Origin: Ignavibacteria bacterium
Lineage (GTDB): Bacteria > Bacteroidota > Ignavibacteria > Kapaibacteriales > UBA2268
Direction of reading: 5' to 3'
Assembly (NCBI GenBank): GCA_012518115.1
Contig: JAAYTD010000055.1
Location: 1 to 38,113 of the forward strand
DNA: 38,113 bases
The translations under genes were made by a program, and so were the position numbers. The notes beneath the pieces are model-generated. The model saw only the letters and a program-made list of their open reading frames with translations, did no database searches and had not been told where the DNA came from. Numbering within the stretch: the stretch's first letter is position 1; every line of letters starts with the position of its first letter. Shown here one piece after another: positions 18,207 through 26,522 of this stretch.

Positions 18207-19530
18207 TTTTGTTCAAACTTTTAGAAACATATTCAAAATAGAAGAACTTAAGCAACGTATTCTTTTCACAATAGGTATTTTAATAGTTGTTAGAATTGGA
18301 GCTCATATTACCCTTCCTGGAATAGATGTAAACGCTCTAGCGCTATCTACTTCAGCAGAAGCTAATACTTTGTTCGGAATGTTTGATATGTTTGTCGGCG
18401 GTGCGTTTTCTAATGCAGCGATTTTTGCATTAGGTATTATGCCGTATATCACTTCTTCGATTGTGTTTCAGCTTGCAGGAATAGTAATTCCTACTATACA
18501 GAAAATGCAAAAAGAAGGGGAGGAAGGACGTAGAAAAATCAATCAGTGGACAAGAATGTTTACTGTTGTAATTTGCGTATTTAATGCTTGGGGTGTATCT
18601 ATAAAATTGATGTCGCAACAAGCTGGAGGCATACCGGTAGTTCCTAACGGCGGTTTTCTATTTGTTCTCAGTACAATAGTTATATTGACAGCGGGCGTTA
18701 TATTTATGATGTGGTTGGGTGAACAAATTACAGAAAAAGGTTTAGGAAATGGTATTTCGCTCATAATTATGATTGGTATTATTGCAAGATTTCCTGCTGC
18801 AGTTTGGCAAGAATGGTTGTTAATTCAATCTGGAGCAAGACATTGGATAGTTGAATTAGTTGCTGTATTCTTGTTAGTTGCTATTATAGCTTTAGTTATT
18901 TTAGTTTCTCAAGGAGCAAGACGTGTTCCTATTCAATATGCTAAAAGACAAATAGGACGTAAAACGGTAGGCGGAGTAACACAATATTTACCACTTAAAG
19001 TAAATGCTGCAGGAGTTATGCCTATAATTTTTGCACAAACTCTAATGTTTATTCCTAATACAATTTTGTACTTTTTCCCTGAAAGTGCTACACTTACTAA
19101 AATAGCTCAGTTGTTCCAGTATGACTCTTGGTTTTATGCATTATGCTATTTCTTGATGATAGTTGCATTTACTTACTTTTATACAGCTATTATATTTAAT
19201 CCAAGAGAGATTGCTGAAAACATGAAAAAACAAAATGGCTTTATTCCTGGAATAAGACCAGGACAGGCTACTAGTGAATATATTGATTATATATTAACTA
19301 GAATTACTTTGCCGGGTGCTATTTTCCTTGGATTAGTTGCAATACTACCTACATTTGTTACTAATGTATTTAATGTAGGAATGAGTTTTGCACAGTTTTT
19401 CGGAGGAACAAGTTTGCTTATTATGGTCGGAGTTGCTTTAGATTCTTTGCAACAAGTGGAATCTCATCTTCTAATGAGACACTATGATGGCTTTATGAAA
19501 AGTGGTAGAATACGTGGCAGAGCTAATTAA
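18199..19530 (+). CDS. secY: Protein translocase channel subunit SecY
   Basis: SecY forms the protein-conducting channel in the inner membrane with SecE and SecG. The 443-aa product has about ten hydrophobic membrane segments. Conserved pieces include RIGAHITLPGID near the N-terminus, GIMPYITSSIVFQL in TM2, GNGISLIIMIGI, and the cytoplasmic loop NPREIAENMKKQNGFIPGIR used by SecA and the ribosome. It ends MRHYDGFMKSGRIRG. Position in the spc cluster is canonical. Confidence 0.97.
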   Translation: MANFVQTFRNIFKIEELKQRILFTIGILIVVRIGAHITLPGIDVNALALSTSAEANTLFGMFDMFVGGAFSNAAIFALGIMPYITSSIVFQLAGIVIPTIQKMQKEGEEGRRKINQWTRMFTVVICVFNAWGVSIKLMSQQAGGIPVVPNGGFLFVLSTIVILTAGVIFMMWLGEQITEKGLGNGISLIIMIGIIARFPAAVWQEWLLIQSGARHWIVELVAVFLLVAIIALVILVSQGARRVPIQYAKRQIGRKTVGGVTQYLPLKVNAAGVMPIIFAQTLMFIPNTILYFFPESATLTKIAQLFQYDSWFYALCYFLMIVAFTYFYTAIIFNPREIAENMKKQNGFIPGIRPGQATSEYIDYILTRITLPGAIFLGLVAILPTFVTNVFNVGMSFAQFFGGTSLLIMVGVALDSLQQVESHLLMRHYDGFMKSGRIRGRAN

Positions 19531-19557
19531 AATTTGACAAAAGTTAGAGATAAAAAG

Positions 19558-20331
19558 ATGTTTCGGTTTCGCCCTCTTAAAGTTGATGAAATAAAAAAAA
19601 TGGAAGTTGCAGGGCAAATTGTTGCAGAAACCTTAAAATTGATAGAAAAAAATATTAGGGTAGGTGTAGAAACTTTAGAACTTGACAGTTTAGCAGAAGA
19701 TTTTATTCGCTCAAAAAATGCAAAGCCGGCATTCAAAAATTATAATGGTTTCCCATATACTTTATGTATATCTATAGATGAAGAAATAGTACATGGATTT
19801 CCAAGCAAGCGTAAGTTAGAAGAAGGACAAATAGTATCTATAGATTGTGGTGCTGAAATAGATGGTTATTTTGGTGATAGTGCGGTAACTTTTTCTGTAG
19901 GAAAAATTTCGGAAGAAAAACAAAGATTATTAAAAATAACAGAAGAATCTTTGTTTGCAGGAATAGAAAAAGCTGTAAATAGAGGAAAAGTTTATGATAT
20001 TTCTTCTGCAATACAAAAACATTGTGAAAATGCAGGTTACTCTTTAACAAGAGAATTAACAGGACATGGAATAGGAAGAAAATTGCATATGTCCCCAAGC
20101 ATACCAAATTTTGTACCACCTTTGTTAAGACGTACTGAATTACCTAATGCAAAATTGCTAAACGGAATGGGACTAGCTATAGAACCAATGGTACATTTAG
20201 GTATGAAAGAATGTTATACTGCTAAAGATAACTGGACAGTAATTACAATGGATAAAACACCTGCGGCACATTTTGAACATACTGTAATTGTAAATGATAA
20301 TAAACCGTTAATATTGACTTTAAGAGATTAA
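19558..20331 (+). CDS. map: Methionine aminopeptidase, type I
   Basis: Removes the N-terminal methionine from nascent proteins. The protein shows the pita-bread fold motifs with five metal ligands: Asp in SIDCGAE, Asp in YFGDSAVTF, His in TGHGIGRKLH, Glu in IEPMV and Glu in AHFEHT. ISIDEEIVHGFP is the typical substrate-pocket segment. Start ATG 19558 gives 257 aa; an in-frame TTG at 19534 would add eight residues but lacks a good ribosome-binding site. It follows secY, as in many bacteria. Confidence 0.95.
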   Translation: MFRFRPLKVDEIKKMEVAGQIVAETLKLIEKNIRVGVETLELDSLAEDFIRSKNAKPAFKNYNGFPYTLCISIDEEIVHGFPSKRKLEEGQIVSIDCGAEIDGYFGDSAVTFSVGKISEEKQRLLKITEESLFAGIEKAVNRGKVYDISSAIQKHCENAGYSLTRELTGHGIGRKLHMSPSIPNFVPPLLRRTELPNAKLLNGMGLAIEPMVHLGMKECYTAKDNWTVITMDKTPAAHFEHTVIVNDNKPLILTLRD

Positions 20332-20398
20332 TTGTTATGTTTATAGATAACAACAAAATGGATTTTATAAAAAAATTATTATTGATTGAAAGAGTAAA

Positions 20399-20617
20399 AT
20401 GGCAAAAACTGACGTTATAAAAATAGATGGTATAGTGGAAGAAGCATTACCTAATACACAGTTTATTGTACGCTTTGAGAATGGTCATAAAATTCATGCA
20501 CATATTTCAGGAAAAATGAGAATGAACTTTATTAAAATTTTGCAAGGCGACAAGGTATCTGTAGAAATGTCTCCCTATGACCTGACAAAAGGAAGAATTA
20601 CATATAGATATAAATAA
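20399..20617 (+). CDS. infA: Translation initiation factor IF-1
   Basis: IF-1 binds the 30S A site during initiation. The 72-aa OB-fold protein has the standard [37 protein letters not shown] and [16 protein letters not shown] small hairpin (TTGTTAT/ATAACAA, 20332-20353) follows the map stop. Confidence 0.97.
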   Translation: MAKTDVIKIDGIVEEALPNTQFIVRFENGHKIHAHISGKMRMNFIKILQGDKVSVEMSPYDLTKGRITYRYK

Positions 20618-20728
20618 TCTATGATAGATTACTTATGTTTATTTATATCTAAACAAGTAGAGATTTATAGAAACATGATAATTATTAAGCATAAATAGAA
20701 ATTTTAAATAATAAAATATATATCAAAT

Positions 20729-20845
20729 ATGAGAGTACAAGCTTCAGTAAAAAAGAGAGATCCTAACGATAAAATAGTTAAACGTAAGGGTCGTGTTTAT
20801 GTAATTAACAAAAAAAATCCACGATTTAAACAAAGACAAGGATAG
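20729..20845 (+). CDS. rpmJ: Ribosomal protein L36, zinc-free
   Basis: A 38-codon gene: translation gives [20 protein letters not shown] followed by [18 protein letters not shown]. This is L36, the smallest 50S protein, in its usual place between infA and rpsM. The Cys and His zinc ligands of the classical form are all absent, so it is the zinc-independent type. The 111-bp gap before it contains a short hairpin over the infA stop (20615-20631) and no other gene that I can see. Confidence 0.94.
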   Translation: MRVQASVKKRDPNDKIVKRKGRVYVINKKNPRFKQRQG

Positions 20846-20856
20846 GAGTATAGCAA

Positions 20857-21231
20857 TTGGCACGTATAGCAGGAATTGATTTACCTAAAAATAAGCGTGG
20901 TGAAATAGGACTTACTTATATTTATGGTATTGGCCTCACTACAGCAAGAAAAATTTTAGATAATACCGGTATAGAATACGGTAAACGCGTAAGTTCATGG
21001 ACAGATGAAGAAGTAGCTCGTCTGAGACAAGAAATTGAACATTATAAAATAGAAGGTGTGCTTCGTTCTGAAGTTCAAATGAATATAAAGCGATTAATGG
21101 ATATTGGTTGCTATAGAGGAATACGACATAGACGTGGTTTACCTTGCCGCGGACAGCGTACTCGTACGAATGCAAGAACACGTAAAGGTAGAAAGAAAAC
21201 TGTTGCAGGAAAGAAAAAAGCAGTTAAGTAA
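20857..21231 (+). CDS. rpsM: Ribosomal protein S13
   Basis: S13 forms intersubunit bridges and touches P-site tRNA. The 124-aa product starts [21 protein letters not shown], with the helix-two-turn-helix [13 protein letters not shown] and the basic tail [19 protein letters not shown]. The start is TTG, 11 bases after the rpmJ stop, with AGGAG close upstream; no in-frame ATG gives the conserved N-terminus. Confidence 0.96.
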   Translation: MARIAGIDLPKNKRGEIGLTYIYGIGLTTARKILDNTGIEYGKRVSSWTDEEVARLRQEIEHYKIEGVLRSEVQMNIKRLMDIGCYRGIRHRRGLPCRGQRTRTNARTRKGRKKTVAGKKKAVK

Positions 21232-21264
21232 TTAACATAATAATTAAAATATAGGGTTTAAATT

Positions 21265-21645
21265 TTGGCTAAGAAAAAAATAAAGAAAAAAATCGTCACC
21301 GACGTACATGGTAAAGCTTTTATTAAAGCATCGTTCAATAATGTATTAGTAACTATTTCCGATACTTACGGTAATGCTTTATGTTGGTCGTCTGCAGGGA
21401 AAAACTCTTTTCGTGGTTCAAAGAAAAACACTCCTTATGCTTCCCAAGTTTCAGCAGAAAAAGCTGCTAAAGAAGCTTATGAAATGGGGTTACGTAAGGT
21501 AGATGTTTTTGTAAAAGGACCTGGATCCGGACGTGAAGCAGCAATTAGAGCACTATATCAAGCAGGGCTTGAAGTAAATACTATTACAGATAGAACTCCA
21601 TTGCCACACAATGGCTGTCGTCCTCCTAAGAGACGTAGAGTATAG
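21265..21645 (+). CDS. rpsK: Ribosomal protein S11
   Basis: S11 forms part of the 30S platform near the mRNA exit. The 126-aa product has [37 protein letters not shown] and the ending PPKRRRV. The start is a TTG codon. The next gene is rpoA; the rpsD gene normally found between them is missing. Confidence 0.96.
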   Translation: MAKKKIKKKIVTDVHGKAFIKASFNNVLVTISDTYGNALCWSSAGKNSFRGSKKNTPYASQVSAEKAAKEAYEMGLRKVDVFVKGPGSGREAAIRALYQAGLEVNTITDRTPLPHNGCRPPKRRRV

Positions 21646-21685
21646 TATTTTTTACCATTTTTTATAAAGGAGAAGTTATTAGACT

Positions 21686-22711
21686 ATGATAACACAACAA
21701 ATGCAAATGCCTGATAAAATTCAAGTAGAAGAGGCATATTCCAATTCACATTGTAGATTCGTTATGCAACCTTTAGAACATGGTTATGCAAATACTGTAG
21801 GAAACGCAATGCGAAGAGTTTTGCTTTCATCTGTTCCGGGAGCGGCTATAATTGGTGTGAAAATATCAAACGTACTACATGAGTTTCAAAGTATTCCACA
21901 TGTTGTAGAAGATGTGTCCGAAATTATATTGAATTTGAAAGAAGTAAAAATCAAATTAAGTGATAAAAAAACACAAAGAGTTTTATTCCATGTAAAAGGA
22001 CCAGGAAATTTAACGGCAAAACATATTCAAGATGCTGCACCTAATTTGGAAATTATGGATCTAAAGCAACATATAGCAACTTTATCAAAAGAAGCTGATT
22101 TCGATGTTGAATTAAGAATAGGACGTGGCAAAGGGTTTGTTCCAGCTGAAGAACAAATTATTGTTGATTTTCCTGTTGGTATGTTACCAATAGATTCTGT
22201 ATATACGCCTGTTCTATTAGTAAATACATTGATAGAACCATTTAGAGTTGGACAAAGAACAGACTATGAACGTCTATTGCTTGATGTGAAAACTGATGGA
22301 ACGATTCTACCGCAAGAAGCAGTGCACTATGCAGCAAGAATACTTTTAGAACACTTTAAACTGTTTACATATTTTGAATTGTCAATTGATGACGAAATGA
22401 TTCCTTCTGCTGTCCCAGCTGAAGACGAAGCTAAGATTGCAGAAAAAAATAGAATTAGAACTATTTTGCTGACTCCTATTGATGAATTAGAATTGTCGGT
22501 AAGAGCTCATAACTGTTTGAAAGCTGCTAATATTAAAAATATAGGTGAACTCGTACAATTACAGGAAAGCGACTTGCTGAAATTCAGAAACTTCGGTAAA
22601 AAATCTCTTGCAGAATTAACTGAACTTATATCAATGCATGGATTAACTTTTGGAATGAATACAGAACAATATCTGAAAGAAGATATTAAACCACCTATTA
22701 TTAACTTTTAA
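21686..22711 (+). CDS. rpoA: RNA polymerase alpha subunit
   Basis: Alpha dimerises to start RNA polymerase assembly and binds UP elements and activators. The 341-aa product has the N-terminal domain (FVMQPLEHGYANTVGNAMRR, LLSSVPGAAI) to about residue 235, a linker, and the C-terminal domain with LELSVRAHNCLKAANI and LLKFRNFGKKSLAEL. An AGGAG lies upstream. Slightly longer than the usual ~330 aa because of a short C-terminal tail. Confidence 0.97.
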   Translation: MITQQMQMPDKIQVEEAYSNSHCRFVMQPLEHGYANTVGNAMRRVLLSSVPGAAIIGVKISNVLHEFQSIPHVVEDVSEIILNLKEVKIKLSDKKTQRVLFHVKGPGNLTAKHIQDAAPNLEIMDLKQHIATLSKEADFDVELRIGRGKGFVPAEEQIIVDFPVGMLPIDSVYTPVLLVNTLIEPFRVGQRTDYERLLLDVKTDGTILPQEAVHYAARILLEHFKLFTYFELSIDDEMIPSAVPAEDEAKIAEKNRIRTILLTPIDELELSVRAHNCLKAANIKNIGELVQLQESDLLKFRNFGKKSLAELTELISMHGLTFGMNTEQYLKEDIKPPIINF

Positions 22712-22730
22712 AAATAATAAGAGATTATAA

Positions 22731-23681
22731 ATGAGACACTTAGTTAAGGGAAGAAAATTAAATAGAACTAAAAGCCATAGAGAAGCAATGTTTAAAAATA
22801 TGGCTACATCGCTTTTTGAGCATAAAAAACTACATACAACCGAAGCAAAAGCAAAAGAACTTAAACCTATAGCTGAAAAATTAATTACAAAAGCTAAAAA
22901 TGCACTTGCTAACGAAAAGCAAAATCTATTGCCTGAAGGACAAACTGTTGATATTCACAATAGAAGACAAGTAGGAAGATATATAAGAAATAAAGCTGTA
23001 TTGCAAGAACTGTTTGATGCTATAGCTCCAGTTGTAGAAGGAAGAAACGGAGGCTATACACGTGTAGTAAAAACAGGAACAAGAAGAGGTGATGCAGCAA
23101 GAACTGCTATTATAGAACTTGTTGATTGGGGAGCTCCTCAAGACGGAACTATTTCTAATAAGCCAGCTAAAAGAAAAAGAGATAGTCAAAAAAAGAAATC
23201 TTCTCGCAAAGAAAGCAGTGTAGCTAAAATTACAACAAAAGAAGAAGTAAAAGAAGTTAAAGATGAAGAAGTAGTAACAACAATTGAAACTGCTGCTGTT
23301 GAAGAAACAGATGTTACAACTGCTGAAGTAGTAGAAACTGCTGAAGATATAACAAGTGCAACAGAAGAAACTCCAGATACTGGCGAAATCAAAGAAGAAG
23401 CAGAAGCTCAAAATGAAGAAGAAGCAGTAACAGTTGAAACTGCTGCAACAGAAGAAACAGAAGTTACAACTGCTGAAACTACAACAAGTACAATTGAAGA
23501 AACTTCAGACACTGTCGAAATCAAAGAAGAAACAGAAGCTCAAAATGAAGAAGTAGCAACAGTAGAAACTGCTACAGAAGAAACAGAAGTTACAACTACT
23601 GAAGCAACAGCTGAAGATACAACAAGTGAAACAGGTGAAACTTCAGCTGATACTGAAGAAAACAAAGAAAAAGAAGTATAA
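22731..23681 (+). CDS. rplQ: Ribosomal protein L17 with long acidic C-terminal tail
   Basis: L17 sits near the tunnel exit. Residues 1-130 are typical (MRHLVKGRKLNRTKSHREAM, NMATSLFEHKKLHTTEAKAK, GGYTRVVKTGTRRGDAA, AIIELVDW). The remaining ~185 residues are a basic linker (KPAKRKRDSQKKKSSRK) followed by a low-complexity Glu/Thr/Ala tail built of about three degenerate repeats. Shorter acidic tails occur on L17 in Bacteroidota; this one is unusually long (316 aa against 115-165). The tail probably lies on the ribosome surface. A strong terminator follows. Confidence 0.94.
   Translation: MRHLVKGRKLNRTKSHREAMFKNMATSLFEHKKLHTTEAKAKELKPIAEKLITKAKNALANEKQNLLPEGQTVDIHNRRQVGRYIRNKAVLQELFDAIAPVVEGRNGGYTRVVKTGTRRGDAARTAIIELVDWGAPQDGTISNKPAKRKRDSQKKKSSRKESSVAKITTKEEVKEVKDEEVVTTIETAAVEETDVTTAEVVETAEDITSATEETPDTGEIKEEAEAQNEEEAVTVETAATEETEVTTAETTTSTIEETSDTVEIKEETEAQNEEVATVETATEETEVTTTEATAEDTTSETGETSADTEENKEKEV
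23301..23676 (+). repeat. Degenerate direct repeats encoding the L17 acidic tail
   Basis: Units start at GAAGAAACAG on 23301, 23451 and 23577 (spacing 150 and 126 bp), each continuing with A/GTTACAACT. Shared segments such as AAATCAAAGAAGAAGCAGAA and GAAGCTCAAAATGAAGAA show that the tail grew by tandem duplication and then diverged. Confidence 0.7.
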
Positions 23682-23710
23682 TAGAAACTCATAATTTTTT
23701 AAAAGAGAAC

Positions 23711-23753
23711 AAAAGACTATCTGATATAAAGAAGATAGTCTTTTTTATTTTTT
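23711..23753 (+). terminator. Terminator of the S10-spc-alpha gene cluster
   Basis: The 12-bp stem AAAAGACTATCT (23711-23722) with AGATAGTCTTTT (23733-23744) has a 10-base loop, followed by a T-rich run. It lies 30 bases after the rplQ stop. Confidence 0.88.
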
Positions 23754-23799
23754 AATAAAAAAAATCTCAATTTATAATGTATATATCTGAAAAAAATGT

Positions 23800-23807
23800 T
23801 AAATTTG
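23800..23807 (+). promoter_or_regulatory. Possible promoter (-7 element) of murE
   Basis: TAAATTTG matches the TAnnTTTG consensus, 25 bases before the murE start and just after the rplQ terminator. The upstream -33 element is weak (TTTA-like), so confidence is moderate. Confidence 0.45.
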
Positions 23808-23831
23808 TTGTAAATTTTTTAGATTAAAAAT

Positions 23832-25334
23832 ATGAAAATTACAGACTATTTAGATTATATATCTTACGAAGAATTTCACCTAGCTAGTGTCAATATTGAT
23901 GTAAAAGGAATTGCTTATAATTCCAAATTGTGCAAACAAGATTTTATTTTTGTAGCTATACCCGGCGAAAAATTTGATGGACATAATTTCATTTCAAATG
24001 CAATAGAAAATGGAGCAAAAATTATTGTATGTGAAAAACTGCCGGAAGTTGACGAAAATCTATGTAACGAGAAATTTCCCGGCATTTCATTTCTTCTTGT
24101 GAAAAATTCTAGAATAGCTTTGGCTGAACTGTCTCATGCTTTCTATGGTTTCCCAACTAATAAGCTTAAAATTATAGGTATTACAGGTACGAATGGAAAA
24201 ACAACAACAACTTTTTTATTAAAAAGCATATTGGAAGAAGCAGGGAAAAAGGTTGGAGTTATTGGAACTGTCGGCATATTTATCGGAGATGAAAAAACAG
24301 AGTCTAACAGAACTACTCCAGAATCACTTGAACTAGCGCAGATTTTTTCAAAGATGCAAGAGGCAGGTGTGGAATATGTGATAATGGAGGTTTCTTCGCA
24401 TTCTTTAGTATTACATAGAACAGATACTATTAATTTTCAAGTTGCTGCTTTTACAAATCTTACACATGAGCATTTAGATTTTCATAAAACTATAGAAAAT
24501 TATGTGCTTGCAAAAAAGAAACTTTTTGATAGCTTGCAAGAAAACAGTATAGCTATTGCTAATTCTGATGATGTTTTTGCAGAGCAAATGTTACAAACAT
24601 GCAAAGCAACAAAAATCAAATTTGGAAGAGAAGAAGATTATGCGGAACATTTTGTTAAAATTTTTGATGAAAAAATATCAAAGATTGGAAGTCAATTTAA
24701 ACTTAATTTTGACGGGAAAAATGAAGTTGATTTCAAAATAAATTTGACTGCAAGGTATAATGTAGAAAATGCTACAATTGCAATTATTGCCGCAAAAAAA
24801 TTAGATATTGATGATAACACAATCAAAGCGGGATTACTCAAATCTAATGGAGCTCCGGGACGACTTGAAATAGTGCAACTTAAAAATGGAGCTGTGGCTT
24901 ATGTTGATTATGCTCATACGCCTGACGCATTAGAAAAAGCGCTTGTAACTTGCAAAAATATATTGGAAAATGAAAGTGAAAAAGCGGGAAAATTAATATG
25001 TGTTTTCGGCTGCGGTGGCGATCGTGATAAAAGTAAACGTGCTATTATGGGAAAAATTTCGACAGAAATTGCTGATATAACTATATTAACAGATGATAAT
25101 CCGAGAACTGAAAACAATGAAAGTATAATAGATGATATTATGTTAGGAGTTAAAAAAGGGAAAGAAACGATAAGAATTTCTGATAGAGAAAGCGCTATAA
25201 AGAAAGCAGTAGAACTAGCTAGTAACAAAGAAGATATAATCATTGTTGCAGGGAAAGGACACGAAAACTATCAGATAATTGGAACGGAAACAAAGTATTT
25301 TAGTGATATGGACATACTTAAACTATTTGCATAG
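23832..25334 (+). CDS. murE: UDP-MurNAc-tripeptide synthetase (diaminopimelate-adding)
   Basis: Adds meso-diaminopimelate to UDP-MurNAc-L-Ala-D-Glu in peptidoglycan synthesis, using ATP in the cytoplasm. The 500-aa protein has the Mur ligase three-domain plan: an N-terminal substrate domain, the P-loop ITGTNGKTTT (117-126) with SNRTTPESLELAQ and EVSSHSL downstream, and the C-terminal domain with DYAHTPDALEKAL and FGCGGDRDKSKR. The DDNPR motif marks the DAP-specific form rather than the lysine form. rsgA starts three bases after its stop, so the two are probably co-transcribed. Confidence 0.95.
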   Translation: MKITDYLDYISYEEFHLASVNIDVKGIAYNSKLCKQDFIFVAIPGEKFDGHNFISNAIENGAKIIVCEKLPEVDENLCNEKFPGISFLLVKNSRIALAELSHAFYGFPTNKLKIIGITGTNGKTTTTFLLKSILEEAGKKVGVIGTVGIFIGDEKTESNRTTPESLELAQIFSKMQEAGVEYVIMEVSSHSLVLHRTDTINFQVAAFTNLTHEHLDFHKTIENYVLAKKKLFDSLQENSIAIANSDDVFAEQMLQTCKATKIKFGREEDYAEHFVKIFDEKISKIGSQFKLNFDGKNEVDFKINLTARYNVENATIAIIAAKKLDIDDNTIKAGLLKSNGAPGRLEIVQLKNGAVAYVDYAHTPDALEKALVTCKNILENESEKAGKLICVFGCGGDRDKSKRAIMGKISTEIADITILTDDNPRTENNESIIDDIMLGVKKGKETIRISDRESAIKKAVELASNKEDIIIVAGKGHENYQIIGTETKYFSDMDILKLFA

Positions 25335-25337
25335 AAA

Positions 25338-26330
25338 ATGAAGTACGAGCAAGCAAAGCAAACTCCTATTAGAAAAACACGTGCAAATCGTCTTACCCTT
25401 GTTAAAACAACAGGTGAAGTGCCAGATGAAGCAAATTATGGAAAAGTCTGTTCTATTGTCGGTAATAAAGTTATAGTAGAAACTACAGATAAAAAAGAAT
25501 ATGAATGCGTTCTTACGGGAACAGTAATTTCTGACAATAGTAATTTAGCAAATATAATAGCTGCGGGAGATAATGTATGGTTTTTATTAGAAGAAAACTC
25601 TTTAGGAAGTATAGTAAAAGTTGAAAACAGAGAAACTTTTTTTTCTCGCAAAGATCCAAGTAATACCAATAAAGAACAAATTCTTGCAGCAAACATAGAT
25701 AATGTTGTTATATTTTTTGCAGCTGATGAACCGCTTTTTAATCCGAAGCTTGTCGATAGATTTCTAATTGCTGCAACTTTAGGCGAAGTAAAACCTATAC
25801 TTTGTGTAAACAAAATTGATTTAATTGAAGATGATTCATATATATATGATTATTTAGAAATATATAAGAATAATGGGATTGAAGTTTTTACCATTAGTGT
25901 ATTAGAAAATAAAGGAATTGAACTAATAAAAAAATGTTTAGTTGGTGCGGAAAATCTTATAACAGGTCCTTCAGGGGCAGGAAAATCAAGTTTTCTTAAT
26001 TTAATTCTTGGTTATGAAGCTCAAATGGTAAGAGAAATAAGCTATCGTACAAACAAAGGTATGCATACAACATCATTTTCACGCAGATATGTTTTAGATA
26101 ATCAAACTGCAATTATTGATACTCCGGGATTACGCGAGTTCGGATTGTGGGATATGCAAAAAGAAGACTTTCGTTTATTCTTTCCTGATTTTATTAAATA
26201 TCTTAACAAATGTCGCTTTCCTTCTTGTACTCATACGCATGAGCCGGATTGTGCAGTTAAAGAAGCAGTAGAATCAAACGAAGTTGATTATGAAAGATAC
26301 GAAAGCTATATTTCTTTGTTAGAAGATTAG
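25338..26330 (+). CDS. rsgA: Ribosome small subunit-dependent GTPase RsgA
   Basis: RsgA (YjeQ) helps late 30S maturation and is a GTPase with circularly permuted motifs. In order: an OB-fold head (about residues 35-100), G4 VNKIDL, then G1 GPSGAGKSS and G3 DTPGL, and a C-terminal zinc site with the ligands in CRFPSCTHTHEPDC. The 330-aa length fits, with about 30 extra N-terminal basic residues. It is three bases downstream of murE. Confidence 0.95.
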   Translation: MKYEQAKQTPIRKTRANRLTLVKTTGEVPDEANYGKVCSIVGNKVIVETTDKKEYECVLTGTVISDNSNLANIIAAGDNVWFLLEENSLGSIVKVENRETFFSRKDPSNTNKEQILAANIDNVVIFFAADEPLFNPKLVDRFLIAATLGEVKPILCVNKIDLIEDDSYIYDYLEIYKNNGIEVFTISVLENKGIELIKKCLVGAENLITGPSGAGKSSFLNLILGYEAQMVREISYRTNKGMHTTSFSRRYVLDNQTAIIDTPGLREFGLWDMQKEDFRLFFPDFIKYLNKCRFPSCTHTHEPDCAVKEAVESNEVDYERYESYISLLED

Positions 26331-26350
26331 GTGATTACCGTGATGTTTTA

Positions 26351-26450
26351 AAATTCCCCTTCTCAGAAGGGGTGGACGGCGAAGCCGGACGGGGTAGTCT
26401 ATTACCACACCTCCCCTGCTTCGCAGGTGCTCCTCTCAAGAGGAGAATTT
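26351..26450. repeat. 100-bp imperfect palindrome of repeat elements D and C
   Basis: Element D (26351-26398) is followed five bases later by C (26404-26450). The reverse complement of C aligns with D along its full length, including the AAATTC ends, the inner hairpins, GCGAAGC and the GGT end, so the pair could form one long cruciform or RNA hairpin. It lies between rsgA and the transporter gene. A partial third D-like arm (AAATTCCCCTTCAGTGAAGG) follows at 26453-26472. Confidence 0.8.
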
Positions 26451-26522
26451 AAAAATTCCCCTTCAGTGAAGGGATAAAATCGTAATTTTAATATTGTACA
26501 ATAAAAATATAAGAGATTATTA

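Noticed and set aside
19534-19557. TTG as start of map
   Set aside because: Only three bases after secY and without a ribosome-binding site; ATG 19558 gives the normal start of type I enzymes.
19838-20119. 93-codon minus-strand frame opposite map
   Set aside because: Leu/Phe-rich shadow of a clearly coding methionine aminopeptidase frame.
22926-23411. 161-codon minus-strand frame opposite rplQ
   Set aside because: It is the antisense of the L17 tail; its Phe/Tyr/Ser/Cys-rich low-complexity translation mirrors the Glu/Lys/Thr-rich repeats and has no recognisable domain.
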